Source of the DNA: Chitinophagaceae bacterium
GTDB lineage: Bacteria > Bacteroidota > Bacteroidia > Chitinophagales > Chitinophagaceae
Direction: 5' to 3'
Assembly (NCBI GenBank): GCA_016787085.1
Contig: JAEUVJ010000002.1
Coordinates: forward strand, 62,001 to 126,000
Length of the DNA: 64,000 nucleotides
A program made the position numbers and the translations under genes. This document shows, piece by piece, positions 43,350 through 51,637 of this stretch. Below the pieces are notes generated by a model. It was not told where the DNA came from, made no database searches, and saw nothing but the letters and a program-made list of their open reading frames with translations. How positions within the stretch are numbered: position 1 is the first letter of the stretch; each line of letters begins with the position of its first letter.

Positions 43350-44372
43350 ATGAAGCACATTAATTATAAATTTTCCGCAACGACGACTGGTTTCTGGTTC
43401 GATGGTAGTTTTTCCTATCTGAAGAAGATCGTTGACCAGAAGCATGCTGTCATCATCACGGATGAGAATGTATATGATGCCCACAGCAAGAAATTCAACG
43501 GCTGGAATACAATAGTGCTGAAAGCCGGGGAAGATTACAAGGTACAGGCCACAGTAGATGCTATTATTGAAGAATTGATAGCATTTGAGGCTGACCGCAA
43601 GGCAACGCTGATCGGTATCGGTGGGGGTGTGGTGACAGATATTACCGGCTATGTGGCGTCTGTTTATATGCGGGGTATTGCTTTTGGTTTTATTCCCACT
43701 TCTCTGCTGGCATTGGTGGATGCTTCTATAGGAGGAAAGAACGGAATTGATGTAGGCGTGTATAAGAATATGGTTGGGGTAATCAGGCAGCCTTCATTTA
43801 TTTTACATGACATGAGTTTGCTGAGTTCGCTGCCGCAGCGGGAGTGGGAGAATGGTTTTGCCGAGATCATCAAACATGCCTGCATCAAAGATGCAGCGAT
43901 GTTCCGCCAGCTCGAAGCGAATACTATAGCTTCTTACCAGAAAAATAAGAAAGCTATCAGCGATCTCGTCCGGCGGAATGCGATCATCAAGATAAAAGTG
44001 GTGAAGCAGGATGAGTTTGAAAAAGGCGACAGGCGACTGCTGAATTTTGGGCATACATTAGGACATGCACTGGAGAACCAGTATGAACTGATGCACGGGC
44101 AGGCGGTGGCAATAGGTATGGCGTACGCTTCAGTAATATCGGAAGAGATCACAGGTTTCAAAGATGCGAGCCGGGTGGCCCGGTTATTATTGCAATACGA
44201 TCTGCCCACCTTTGCTGAGTTTGATAAGAAAAAAGTATTTAACGTGATGAAGATGGATAAGAAGAGGGAGAAAAAGGAAATGAATTATATATTGCTGGAG
44301 AAGATAGGGAAGGGAGTAGTCAAACCCATACCCGTAAAACAATTAGAGAATATCATTAACGAATTACAATAG
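43350..44372 (+). CDS. aroB: 3-dehydroquinate synthase
   Basis: A 340-residue NAD+-dependent enzyme of the shikimate pathway. The nucleotide-binding GIGGGVVTDITGYVAS, the catalytic segment ALVDASIGGKNGID and the metal ligand histidines in LNFGHTLGHALE are all present. The ATG at 43350 gives MKHINYKFSAT; an in-frame upstream start adds four residues only. Its stop codon overlaps the aroA GTG by one base (TAGTG), so translation is coupled. Confidence 0.95.
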   Translation: MKHINYKFSATTTGFWFDGSFSYLKKIVDQKHAVIITDENVYDAHSKKFNGWNTIVLKAGEDYKVQATVDAIIEELIAFEADRKATLIGIGGGVVTDITGYVASVYMRGIAFGFIPTSLLALVDASIGGKNGIDVGVYKNMVGVIRQPSFILHDMSLLSSLPQREWENGFAEIIKHACIKDAAMFRQLEANTIASYQKNKKAISDLVRRNAIIKIKVVKQDEFEKGDRRLLNFGHTLGHALENQYELMHGQAVAIGMAYASVISEEITGFKDASRVARLLLQYDLPTFAEFDKKKVFNVMKMDKKREKKEMNYILLEKIGKGVVKPIPVKQLENIINELQ

Positions 44373-45679
44373 TGAAAGTAATTATACAACCATCACGGTT
44401 AAATGGAATGATCCAGGCGCCGGCATCTAAAAGTTCGATGCAACGGGCCTGTGCTGCGGCATTGCTGGTAAAGGGAACGACAATGATTCATAACCCCGGG
44501 CATAGCAATGATGATAAAGCGGCATTGGATATCATTCAGCGGCTTGGGGCGAAGGTCATAGAAGAAAATGGAGAGTGGAAAGTGGAAAGTGAAGGTTTCC
44601 CGCTCGCCACTCACCAGTCACCACTTGCCATTCATTGCGGGGAAAGCGGATTAAGTATCAGAATGTTTACACCGCTGGTTGCCTTGAGTGAAAAGGAGAT
44701 TACTATCAACGGGTCAGGTAGCCTGGTAACGAGGCCGATGGATTTCTTTGACGAGATTTTGCCAAAGCTGGATGTGAAAGTGAAAAGCAACGAAGGAAAG
44801 TTGCCATTGGTCGTACAGGGGCCGCTGGTGCCGAAAGATATTGAAGTGGACGGTTCGCTCAGTTCGCAGTTCTTAACCGGATTGCTTTTGGCCTACTCTG
44901 CCGCAGAGGCAAAAGATGTTTCCATTAAAGTGAACGATCTTAAAAGTAAGCCCTATATTGATCTTACCCTGGATGTAATGAAGCAATTCGGTTTTAAAGT
45001 GCCGGTCAATAAAAACTATGAGGAGTTCTATTTTGAAGACGGGCCCCATTACTCAGCACTTACCACTCACCATTACACTGTTGAAGGCGACTGGAGCGGC
45101 GGCGCTTTCTTATTAGTAGCAGGTGCTATTGCAGGTCCCATATTAGTAAACGGATTGGATATGACATCGGCACAAGCCGATAAAACTATTGTAGATGCAT
45201 TGATGGCGGCGAATGCCGGTATGGCTATTGAGGCAAAGGGGATACGCCTGGTGCCTACGGAAATGAATGCTTTTGATTTCGATGCCACGGATTGCCCCGA
45301 TCTTTTTCCTCCTTTAGTAGCGTTAGCTGCGTATTGCAAAGGGAAGACAAGAATAAAAGGAGTGAGCAGACTGGCGCATAAGGAAAGCAACCGGGCCATT
45401 ACCCTGCAGGATGAGTTTGATATGATGGGAGTGACCATAGACCTGGAAGAGGATATCATGATCATACACGGTGGCAAAGGGGTGAAAGGCGCCGATGTGC
45501 ATTCACATCATGATCATCGTATTGCCATGGCCTGTGCCGTAGCCGGATTGAAGGCAGACAGTGAAATGGTCATAGAGGATGCAGAAGCGGTAAATAAATC
45601 GTATCCTGATTTCTATGATCATCTGCAGCAACTGGGCGCTCACGTATCTTTAAGTAATAAGCTGAAATTTCATGAATAG
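44372..45679 (+). CDS. aroA: 3-phosphoshikimate 1-carboxyvinyltransferase (EPSP synthase)
   Basis: A 435-residue EPSP synthase starting at GTG. It has the N-terminal AMQ-like ASKSSMQRACAAA segment, LSSQFLTGLLLA, the catalytic NDLKSKPYIDLT region and HKESNRA near residue 333. Two linker segments are made of CACTCACC-type words: FPLATHQSPLAIH (about 76-88) and HYSALTTHHY (about 226-235). The second shares LTTHHY with the LipB insert. The active-site residues are outside these segments. It overlaps aroB by 1 and aroC by 8 bases. Confidence 0.95.
   Translation: MKVIIQPSRLNGMIQAPASKSSMQRACAAALLVKGTTMIHNPGHSNDDKAALDIIQRLGAKVIEENGEWKVESEGFPLATHQSPLAIHCGESGLSIRMFTPLVALSEKEITINGSGSLVTRPMDFFDEILPKLDVKVKSNEGKLPLVVQGPLVPKDIEVDGSLSSQFLTGLLLAYSAAEAKDVSIKVNDLKSKPYIDLTLDVMKQFGFKVPVNKNYEEFYFEDGPHYSALTTHHYTVEGDWSGGAFLLVAGAIAGPILVNGLDMTSAQADKTIVDALMAANAGMAIEAKGIRLVPTEMNAFDFDATDCPDLFPPLVALAAYCKGKTRIKGVSRLAHKESNRAITLQDEFDMMGVTIDLEEDIMIIHGGKGVKGADVHSHHDHRIAMACAVAGLKADSEMVIEDAEAVNKSYPDFYDHLQQLGAHVSLSNKLKFHE
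44572..44631. repeat. Word repeats inside aroA (first)
   Basis: AGAGTGGAAAGTGGAAAGTG (44572-44591) followed by CGCCACTCACCAGTCACCAC (about 44605-44624). Translated in frame as EWKVESEGF and LATHQSPLA. Confidence 0.55.
45051..45076. repeat. Word repeats inside aroA (second)
   Basis: ACTCAGCACTTACCACTCAC and CATTAC, translated in frame as SALTTHHY. It is closely similar to the lipB copy at 31431-31458. Confidence 0.6.
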
Positions 45680-47168
45680 TTTCGGACGATTATTCCGCAT
45701 TTCCATATTTGGTGAATCGCATGGCGAATCAGTGGGTATTGTTATTGACGGATGCCCGGCTGGTTTATCATTGACAGAGGAAGACCTGCTGGCTGACTTG
45801 GAAAGAAGAAAAGGCGGCAAGCAAAAGGGTACTACACCCAGACAAGAAGCTGATTATCCCATTTTCAAAAGCGGTCTCTTCAATGGAAAGACAACCGGTT
45901 TCCCCATCACTATTTTTTTTGAAAATAATAATACCCGCAGTGAGGATTACCAGAAGCAACGAAGTATCCCAAGACCGGGACATGCCGACTGGGTAGCGCA
46001 TCAAAAGTTCGGGGGTAATGAAGATTATCGTGGCGGCGGTCACTTCAGCGCAAGATTGACAACGGGACTGGTGGCAGCAGGAGCTATTGCGAAGAAATTA
46101 ATGCAACACCTCACTCCCGGCCCCTCTCCAAAGGAGAGGGGGGCGGAAGACTCCTCCGGTTTCGGATACATCACTAATAATGCAGATGAATGGAAAAGCC
46201 TGAAAGACTTCGCCCGGCAGAACAGAAAAAATCAAACAGATGCTGAAGAGAAACTCTGGCAAGAACTACGGAACAGACAGGTGGATGGATACAAATTCAG
46301 AAGACAACACCCCATTGCCGGATTTATACCTGATTTTGTGTGCTTAGAAAAAAAGCTGATCATAGAAATTGATGGCGGTTATCATACGCAGGAAGATCAA
46401 AAAAAATATGATCAAGCAAGAACTGCATGGTTGCAGGAGCATCAGTATGACCTTTTGCGTTTTACCAATGAACAGGTATTGACTGAAATGTCTTTAGTTG
46501 TAAAAGACATTACCACAGCGCTTACCAGACCTGTAAAGAGTATCCAAGGAGCGGAGTCTGGTTCCCCTCTCTTCCAGAGAGGGGTTAGGGGTGAGGTGGA
46601 AAGAAGTGACATTTCTATTCATGCTGAAGTTATCGAGATCGCCGGTGAAAAAGACCTGGAGAAAGGATTGCAAAAAGCCATTGATGGCAAAGACTCAGTG
46701 GGTGGTCTTGTTGAATGCCGTGTGAGTGGATTGCCTGTTGGCCTCGGCGAACCTTATTTTGATTCGCTTGAATCTTCACTGGCGCATATCCTGTTTGCGA
46801 TCCCCGCAGTAAGAGGCGTTGAATTCGGGACCGGTTTTGCCGCAGCAAAAATGTATGGCAGCGAACATAATGATGCCATCGAGAATATGGAGGGTAAAAC
46901 AAGGACCAACCATGCGGGTGGTATTGTTGGCGGCATCAGCAATGGCAACGAACTGGTTTTCCGGATAGCGATCAAGCCCACTTCTTCTACACCTAAGCAG
47001 CAGAACAGCCTGAACTGGGACACCGGTAAGATAGAAGATTTTTCCGTCAAAGGCCGTCATGATCTTTGTGTAGCCCTTCGTGCACCTGTCATTGTAGAAG
47101 CGGCCACCGCTGTTACTTTAGCTGATTTCCTTTTACTCGAACAACATATCAAACGGGTTGTTTCCTGA
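45672..47168 (+). CDS. aroC: Chorismate synthase with in-frame DUF559 nuclease insertion
   Basis: Chorismate synthase (EPSP to chorismate, FMN-dependent) interrupted but not broken. Residues 1-145 and about 310-498 together make a normal-length AroC (about 334 residues). They carry FGESHGESVGIVIDGCP, RPGHAD and the C-terminal RTNHAGGIVGGISNG and RHDLC motifs. Residues about 146-309 are foreign: LTPGPSPKERG, then a complete DUF559/Vsr-like nuclease domain (D221, E232, D234, H238 of the PDF...IIEIDGGYH core), then PLFQRGVRGE. The insertion is between the helix AAGAIAKKLM and the strand ISIHAEVIEI, a loop position in the AroC fold. The frame is open throughout. Confidence 0.93.
   Translation: MNSFGRLFRISIFGESHGESVGIVIDGCPAGLSLTEEDLLADLERRKGGKQKGTTPRQEADYPIFKSGLFNGKTTGFPITIFFENNNTRSEDYQKQRSIPRPGHADWVAHQKFGGNEDYRGGGHFSARLTTGLVAAGAIAKKLMQHLTPGPSPKERGAEDSSGFGYITNNADEWKSLKDFARQNRKNQTDAEEKLWQELRNRQVDGYKFRRQHPIAGFIPDFVCLEKKLIIEIDGGYHTQEDQKKYDQARTAWLQEHQYDLLRFTNEQVLTEMSLVVKDITTALTRPVKSIQGAESGSPLFQRGVRGEVERSDISIHAEVIEIAGEKDLEKGLQKAIDGKDSVGGLVECRVSGLPVGLGEPYFDSLESSLAHILFAIPAVRGVEFGTGFAAAKMYGSEHNDAIENMEGKTRTNHAGGIVGGISNGNELVFRIAIKPTSSTPKQQNSLNWDTGKIEDFSVKGRHDLCVALRAPVIVEAATAVTLADFLLLEQHIKRVVS
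46109..46596 (+). mobile_element. Hairpin-ended DUF559 nuclease cassette inside aroC
   Basis: About 488 bases with imperfect inverted ends: CCTCACTCCCGGCCCCTCTC (46109-46128) against GAGAGGGGTTAGGGGTGAGG (46577-46596), 16 of 20 positions complementary. Each end is itself a hairpin: CCCCTCTCC/GGAGAGGGG at 46121-46141 and CCCCTCTC/GAGAGGGG at 46564-46584. Between them lies one intact DUF559 domain (about residues 175-285 of the ORF) with motifs AEEKLWQELRNRQVDGYKFR and RFTNEQV. No transposase is present and no target duplication is clear. Mobility is inferred. Confidence 0.75.
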
Positions 47169-47190
47169 CCCGTGAGTCATTCTAACGATC

Positions 47191-47490
47191 ATGCCCATCA
47201 TTTATCACATTACCACGGTAGCTGAATGGACTGCCGCTAAAACAAAAGGCTTTTACGAACATCCTTCGCTGAAAGAAGAAGGATTTATCCATTGCTCGCA
47301 GGATCACCAGGTGGCCGGAGTGCTGGAGAGGTATTTTGCCGATAAAACCAATCTCGTGAAGCTGGTAATAGATACTGATAAGCTGACCACCAAGTACATT
47401 TTCGACTGGTCTCCCTCCACACAGGATACTTTTCCGCACGTATATGGCCCCATCAATACGGATGCTGTCATAGATGTATTTGACATTTGA
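47191..47490 (+). CDS. DUF952 domain protein
   Basis: A 99-residue DUF952 protein. IYHITTVAEWTAAKTKG opens the protein, EEGFIHCSQDHQVAGVLERY is the family signature, and FPHVYGPINTDAVIDV closes it. The fold resembles ADP-ribosyltransferase-like small proteins, but no activity is established. It follows aroC by 22 bases and could be in the same transcript, though it has no evident role in aromatic biosynthesis. Confidence 0.92.
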   Translation: MPIIYHITTVAEWTAAKTKGFYEHPSLKEEGFIHCSQDHQVAGVLERYFADKTNLVKLVIDTDKLTTKYIFDWSPSTQDTFPHVYGPINTDAVIDVFDI

Positions 47491-47553
47491 CAGGTATTGC
47501 CTCATTTGTGTAAAATTATTTATATGATGTTATGCAGGATAAGCTATTGCGGT

Positions 47554-47561
47554 TAATTTTG
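47554..47561 (+). promoter_or_regulatory. Candidate -7 promoter box for the L,D-transpeptidase
   Basis: TAATTTTG, 43 bases upstream of the ATG at 47605. No clear -33 element. Confidence 0.4.
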
Positions 47562-47604
47562 CAGCATGTCCCTTATGGGGGCCGCCACCACCATTTAACT
47601 ATCT

Positions 47605-49305
47605 ATGAATAGAAAAGGATCTTTGTACCCCATCATTGCACTTGCTGCATTATCACTTTTCCTGGTCGCATGTAATGGCGGTAAAAAACCTCCTTCCACA
47701 GATATTGCAGCTTCTCCTGAGCAATTAGATATAAAAACAAAAGATATCATCCGTGATTTCCTGGAATATGCAGAAAATAATAACGGCGATATCGGCGATT
47801 CTGTGATCCTTACGCATCTTCCTCTTTTACAAAAAGTGTATGAAAGCGGCAGTTTTGAAACGTCGTGGAGCAGCAAGGAGGAGTGGAAGCCTCTGGGAGA
47901 TTCCATGCTGGGAATACTGGCGAATGCCCGGCTTTACGGTCTGTTCCCGGAGGATTATCATTTCGTACAGCTGGATTCCATCAACCAGCGTTTCATCAGG
48001 GATAAGTGGAGAGAAAAGGCCCGTACCGATGCCGCTCTCTGGGCCAAGGCTGACCTGTTGCTGACGGATGCCTTCTTTAAAATGGTAAAAGATATCAAGC
48101 TCGGCCGTCTGCCAAAAGATAGCGTTACGCTGCGCAAGGATTCTGTATTGACAGATTCTTTTTACCAACAGCAATGGCAGGCCTTGCAGCAATCCGGGTC
48201 ATTATCGCCGGTAATCGCATCATTAGAACCCAGGCACCCGGCTTATGCAGCACTGAGGTCGGCGGTCAAAAATTTCCTGGATAGCTCAGCCGGCCGTGAA
48301 TTCACTTTCGTCCCTTCACCCGGCAAGGACGCTGCCTCGAGAGATGCGTACAAAAAGGCATTGCAGACAAGGTTATATGAGGAGAACTTTATAACGCAGG
48401 ACAGCATCCCGGCTGATTCGGTGGTGCTGGCAGAGGCCGTGAAGAAATTCCAGAAAAGGCAAGGGATCACGGCAGATGGCAAGGCGGGAGAAGGTACTTT
48501 GCGTATGCTCAACCTGTCGCAAAAAGATAAATTCATACGGATCGCTATTGCCATGGACAGGTACAGACAATTGCCGGATTCAATGCCCTCCCGTTATATA
48601 TGGGTCAACCTGCCATCCTATTCCATGCGGTTGTGGGATAAGGACACGGTAAAGATCCTGTCGAAGATCATTTGTGGCAAAGCTATTACTCGTACACCAC
48701 TGCTGACCAGCGCTATATCTGAAATGATCACGTACCCGCAATGGACGATCCCTACCAGCATCATCGTAAAAGAAATATTACCTGGCATCAAACGGGATTC
48801 GGCCTACCTGGCTAAAAAAGGGTATAGCCTGATTGACAAAGATGGAAACGAAGTGGATCCGGCCACAGTAGAGTGGAGTAAATACAGTAAGGGCATCCCT
48901 TATAAAGTGGTGCAGGGCAGCGGCGACGACAATGCCCTTGGTATCCTGAAATTCAATTTTAATAATAAATATGCTGTGTACCTGCACGACACCAACCAGC
49001 GTTACCTCTTCAGCCGGGAGATACGTTCGCTGAGCCATGGCTGTGTCCGTGTGCAGGAGTGGGAGAAACTGGCCTATACTATCCTTGAATACGACAATAC
49101 GGATGAGAAGAAACTGCAGGCTAAGGAAGATTCGCTGAAAGTATGGCTTAGCAGGAAAGAGAAACACAGCATCGGTATCCGCAACCGCATCCCTGTTTAT
49201 ATCCGGTACATCAGTTGTGAAGGGAAAGATGGCCGTGTTGTCTTTTATGACGACATCTATGGCGAGGATAAGCTGCTGAGAGAACGTTATTTTGCCGGGA
49301 AGTAA
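47605..49305 (+). CDS. L,D-transpeptidase (YcbB/LdtD-like) lipoprotein
   Basis: A 566-residue envelope enzyme that forms 3-3 peptidoglycan crosslinks. The signal ends in the lipobox LVACN (Cys 23). A helical N-terminal scaffold (about 40-260) is followed by a peptidoglycan-binding segment AVKKFQKRQGITADGKAG (about 273-290). The YkuD catalytic domain (about 320-500) has the active-site SHGCVRV with Cys480. The arrangement matches YcbB-type enzymes. Anchoring to a membrane facing the periplasm is inferred from the lipobox. Confidence 0.93.
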   Translation: MNRKGSLYPIIALAALSLFLVACNGGKKPPSTDIAASPEQLDIKTKDIIRDFLEYAENNNGDIGDSVILTHLPLLQKVYESGSFETSWSSKEEWKPLGDSMLGILANARLYGLFPEDYHFVQLDSINQRFIRDKWREKARTDAALWAKADLLLTDAFFKMVKDIKLGRLPKDSVTLRKDSVLTDSFYQQQWQALQQSGSLSPVIASLEPRHPAYAALRSAVKNFLDSSAGREFTFVPSPGKDAASRDAYKKALQTRLYEENFITQDSIPADSVVLAEAVKKFQKRQGITADGKAGEGTLRMLNLSQKDKFIRIAIAMDRYRQLPDSMPSRYIWVNLPSYSMRLWDKDTVKILSKIICGKAITRTPLLTSAISEMITYPQWTIPTSIIVKEILPGIKRDSAYLAKKGYSLIDKDGNEVDPATVEWSKYSKGIPYKVVQGSGDDNALGILKFNFNNKYAVYLHDTNQRYLFSREIRSLSHGCVRVQEWEKLAYTILEYDNTDEKKLQAKEDSLKVWLSRKEKHSIGIRNRIPVYIRYISCEGKDGRVVFYDDIYGEDKLLRERYFAGK

Positions 49306-49434
49306 AAAGTGCCCTGGGTGATCGTACAGGCCTTCCCATTATGCAGACAAGCCACATTTATGGCCCAAATATCACCCTCCCAAACCAGTGAATAGCAGGT
49401 CAATAATTTATTTTCGGATATTGAACATACCCGC

Positions 49435-49442
49435 TATTTTTG
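49435..49442 (+). promoter_or_regulatory. Candidate -7 promoter box for the OmpA-like gene
   Basis: TATTTTTG, 26 bases upstream of the ATG at 49469. Confidence 0.45.
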
Positions 49443-49468
49443 TCACGTTTAAACCAAACTATCGCTTT

Positions 49469-50788
49469 ATGAAGAAGATCCTGGCCGCTTTATTGGCAAT
49501 GTCTGCTTTCATTCCTTCCGGCTTTGCACAGGATGATGAAATAAGACCGGCTGCAGTAGGTATCAGTTTTTCCCTGACTGATTTCCAGACCGCCAGCCGT
49601 ATCCGCACCACTTCCTTGTCACAAGTTTTGGGTAATAAAAGATGGGCCAAATTCAGGGAGATGTCTCCGGGTCTTGGCATTAACTACTTTAAAGGCCTGA
49701 AAAAGCATATTGATTTTGCAGCTTCGCTGAATGGCACTTTCACACGATACCCTTTCCCCAATAAGCCACTTACTTCCAGCGAAAAGTTTTTATTATCAGC
49801 TGATGCGACGATGAACTTCAAAATGTTTTCCGAAAAATTCTGGGTGCAGCCTTACCTCATCGCCGGTCTTGGCGGGCATATGTATGGCGGCACTTATTTT
49901 GGCGCTTATATTCCTACAGGCCTTGGGATGAAGGTGAATTTCTATGATGAAACACACCTGTTCATCACGTCGCAGTACCGCATACCTGTCACTACAGAGA
50001 CGGCTAACTATCATTTCCTGCATTCTATCGGCATTGCCGGCAGGGTAGGTAAAAAGAAAGAGCCGAAAGTGATCGAGCCGCCAAAACCTCCGGTTGATAC
50101 AGACAAGGATGGTATTATTGACAGCCTCGATAAATGTCCTACCGTTCCGGGCCTTAAGAAGTATGACGGATGCCCTGTTCCGGATACAGACAAAGATGGT
50201 ATCAATGACGAAGAAGATAAATGTCCGACGGTTCCCGGTTTAGCCCGCTACCAGGGTTGCCCGATACCGGATACAGATAAGGATGGTATCAATGATGAAG
50301 AAGATAAATGCCCGACGGTTCCCGGTTTAGCCCGTTACCAGGGTTGCCCGCTCACCGATACAGATGGTGATACGGTGCCGGATGAAGAAGATAAATGCCC
50401 GACTGAAAAAGGCTTGCCCGAAAATAATGGTTGCCCCACCCTCGAGCAGTTCAAGTTCGATGCCGGTAAGGTACAGTTCGTGACAGGCAGTGCTACATTG
50501 ACCAAAGTGGCTATGGCTGAACTGGACAAAGGTGCCAAGATCATGCAGGAACACCCCACGCTGAATGTATCTGTCGAAGGCCATACAGACAACACCGGTA
50601 CACCTGCCCTCAACCAGAAACTTTCTGAAAAGAGAGCGGCTGCTGTGAAAGCTTATTTAGTGAAGAAAGGTGTAAGTGCCGACAGGCTGACCACAGCGGG
50701 TTACGGCCAGACACAACCGGTCGGTGATAATAAGACATCTGCCGGCCGTGCTGCCAACAGAAGGGTGGAATTCAAAATAGGTAATTAA
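49469..50788 (+). CDS. OmpA-family protein with thrombospondin type 3 repeats
   Basis: A 439-residue outer membrane protein. A signal peptide (ends SGFAQ) is followed by an eight-stranded barrel-like domain (about 25-195). Four calcium-binding type 3 repeats follow, of the form DTDKDGIxDxxDKCPTVPGL (about 210-325). The C-terminal OmpA domain (about 330-439, VEGHTDNTGTPALNQKLSE) binds peptidoglycan. Two repeats are nearly identical over 87 bases (50180 and 50267 onwards), a recent duplication. The ATG at 49469 starts the signal peptide. Confidence 0.92.
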   Translation: MKKILAALLAMSAFIPSGFAQDDEIRPAAVGISFSLTDFQTASRIRTTSLSQVLGNKRWAKFREMSPGLGINYFKGLKKHIDFAASLNGTFTRYPFPNKPLTSSEKFLLSADATMNFKMFSEKFWVQPYLIAGLGGHMYGGTYFGAYIPTGLGMKVNFYDETHLFITSQYRIPVTTETANYHFLHSIGIAGRVGKKKEPKVIEPPKPPVDTDKDGIIDSLDKCPTVPGLKKYDGCPVPDTDKDGINDEEDKCPTVPGLARYQGCPIPDTDKDGINDEEDKCPTVPGLARYQGCPLTDTDGDTVPDEEDKCPTEKGLPENNGCPTLEQFKFDAGKVQFVTGSATLTKVAMAELDKGAKIMQEHPTLNVSVEGHTDNTGTPALNQKLSEKRAAAVKAYLVKKGVSADRLTTAGYGQTQPVGDNKTSAGRAANRRVEFKIGN

Positions 50789-50816
50789 TATTTCGCTGAG
50801 CGTTCAGCTTTGAGAT

Positions 50817-50850
50817 AAAGAGAAAGTCCCTGCAAAGGGACTTTCTCTTT
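50817..50850 (+). terminator. Strong terminator after the OmpA-like gene
   Basis: AAAGAGAAAGTCCC (50817-50830) pairs exactly with GGGACTTTCTCTTT (50837-50850), loop TGCAAA. Confidence 0.88.
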
Positions 50851-50870
50851 TATATAGCATAAGTGCTGTT

Positions 50871-51413
50871 CTAAAACCGCACATATTTTTTCAGCAACTG
50901 CTGATCAGTTCCTTTTGCCCTTGCTTTCTTTGCCTGCCTGCGTAAGATGAATTCAAAAATACTCATCCAGCCCGGAAGGTTGCTTTCGCTGATCTCAAAC
51001 AGCCAGGCCAGCGCCAGTTTATCTTTCGGGAAGCCGTTGGGTTTGCAAAGGCCGTCGCCGGCTAAGCCATACCCGATCTGCAGGGATTGCTCAAAACCGC
51101 GGCTCGCGGGACGAAGCTCAACCCGGAATGTGCAGGGCTTGCCGCTGCGGTTGCGGAACAGGTGGTTAATGTTTGCTTCAGCAGTAGCTGACTGACCCGG
51201 CAGTAGCGTGTGCATTTGCTTTCCCAGTTGCACCTGCACTTTTCCTTCTACACAATCAAATTTTTCGGAATAGGTCTTGTGATAATGAAGGCCCACGCCG
51301 CCGCCGTCGGCGAGTTCTACTTCCACGAGGGTGTAGTCGCCATTGGTATCGGCCGATGTTTTCAGAAAGCTGACCGTGTCTTTCTGGATGGGGTTATATA
51401 TTTTTCTTTCCAT
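50871..51413 (-). CDS. Cupin-domain protein
   Basis: A 180-residue protein with one cupin domain (about 25-110). GLHYHKTYSEKFDCVEGKVQ provides the first metal-binding motif with two histidines and a glutamate. A helical C-terminal part (about 120-175) ends in basic residues. Cupins bind metals and small ligands; no substrate is evident. It converges on the OmpA terminator. Confidence 0.88.
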   Translation of the reverse strand: MERKIYNPIQKDTVSFLKTSADTNGDYTLVEVELADGGGVGLHYHKTYSEKFDCVEGKVQVQLGKQMHTLLPGQSATAEANINHLFRNRSGKPCTFRVELRPASRGFEQSLQIGYGLAGDGLCKPNGFPKDKLALAWLFEISESNLPGWMSIFEFILRRQAKKARAKGTDQQLLKKYVRF

Positions 51414-51637
51414 GATGGGATGATATACGATGAAAGAACAGGAAAGGATTCAACGGGCAGGAAGGATATTCGGTAGTGAATATTGGTACCGCTAATTTAA
51501 TAAGATAGTCATCAGGTTGTGTGAACCCCGCCTGGTAAAAGCGGTGTGCATTTTAAAAGGATTAATGCCCGGTTGATGAACCTCATAGGTTTTAGCTGGC
51601 GCCGGGCTTATTTTCGCCTCCAAAAAAACAGAGAGCA

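Noticed and set aside
46101..46550. DUF559 nuclease as a separately translated gene within aroC
   Set aside because: The only in-frame ATG before the domain is at 46101 inside AroC sequence and there is no stop before aroC resumes; separate translation cannot be excluded but is not supported.
46107..46598. Intein in AroC
   Set aside because: The junctions lack the N-terminal Cys/Ser and the C-terminal His-Asn plus Cys/Ser/Thr of inteins, and the domain is DUF559, not Hint.
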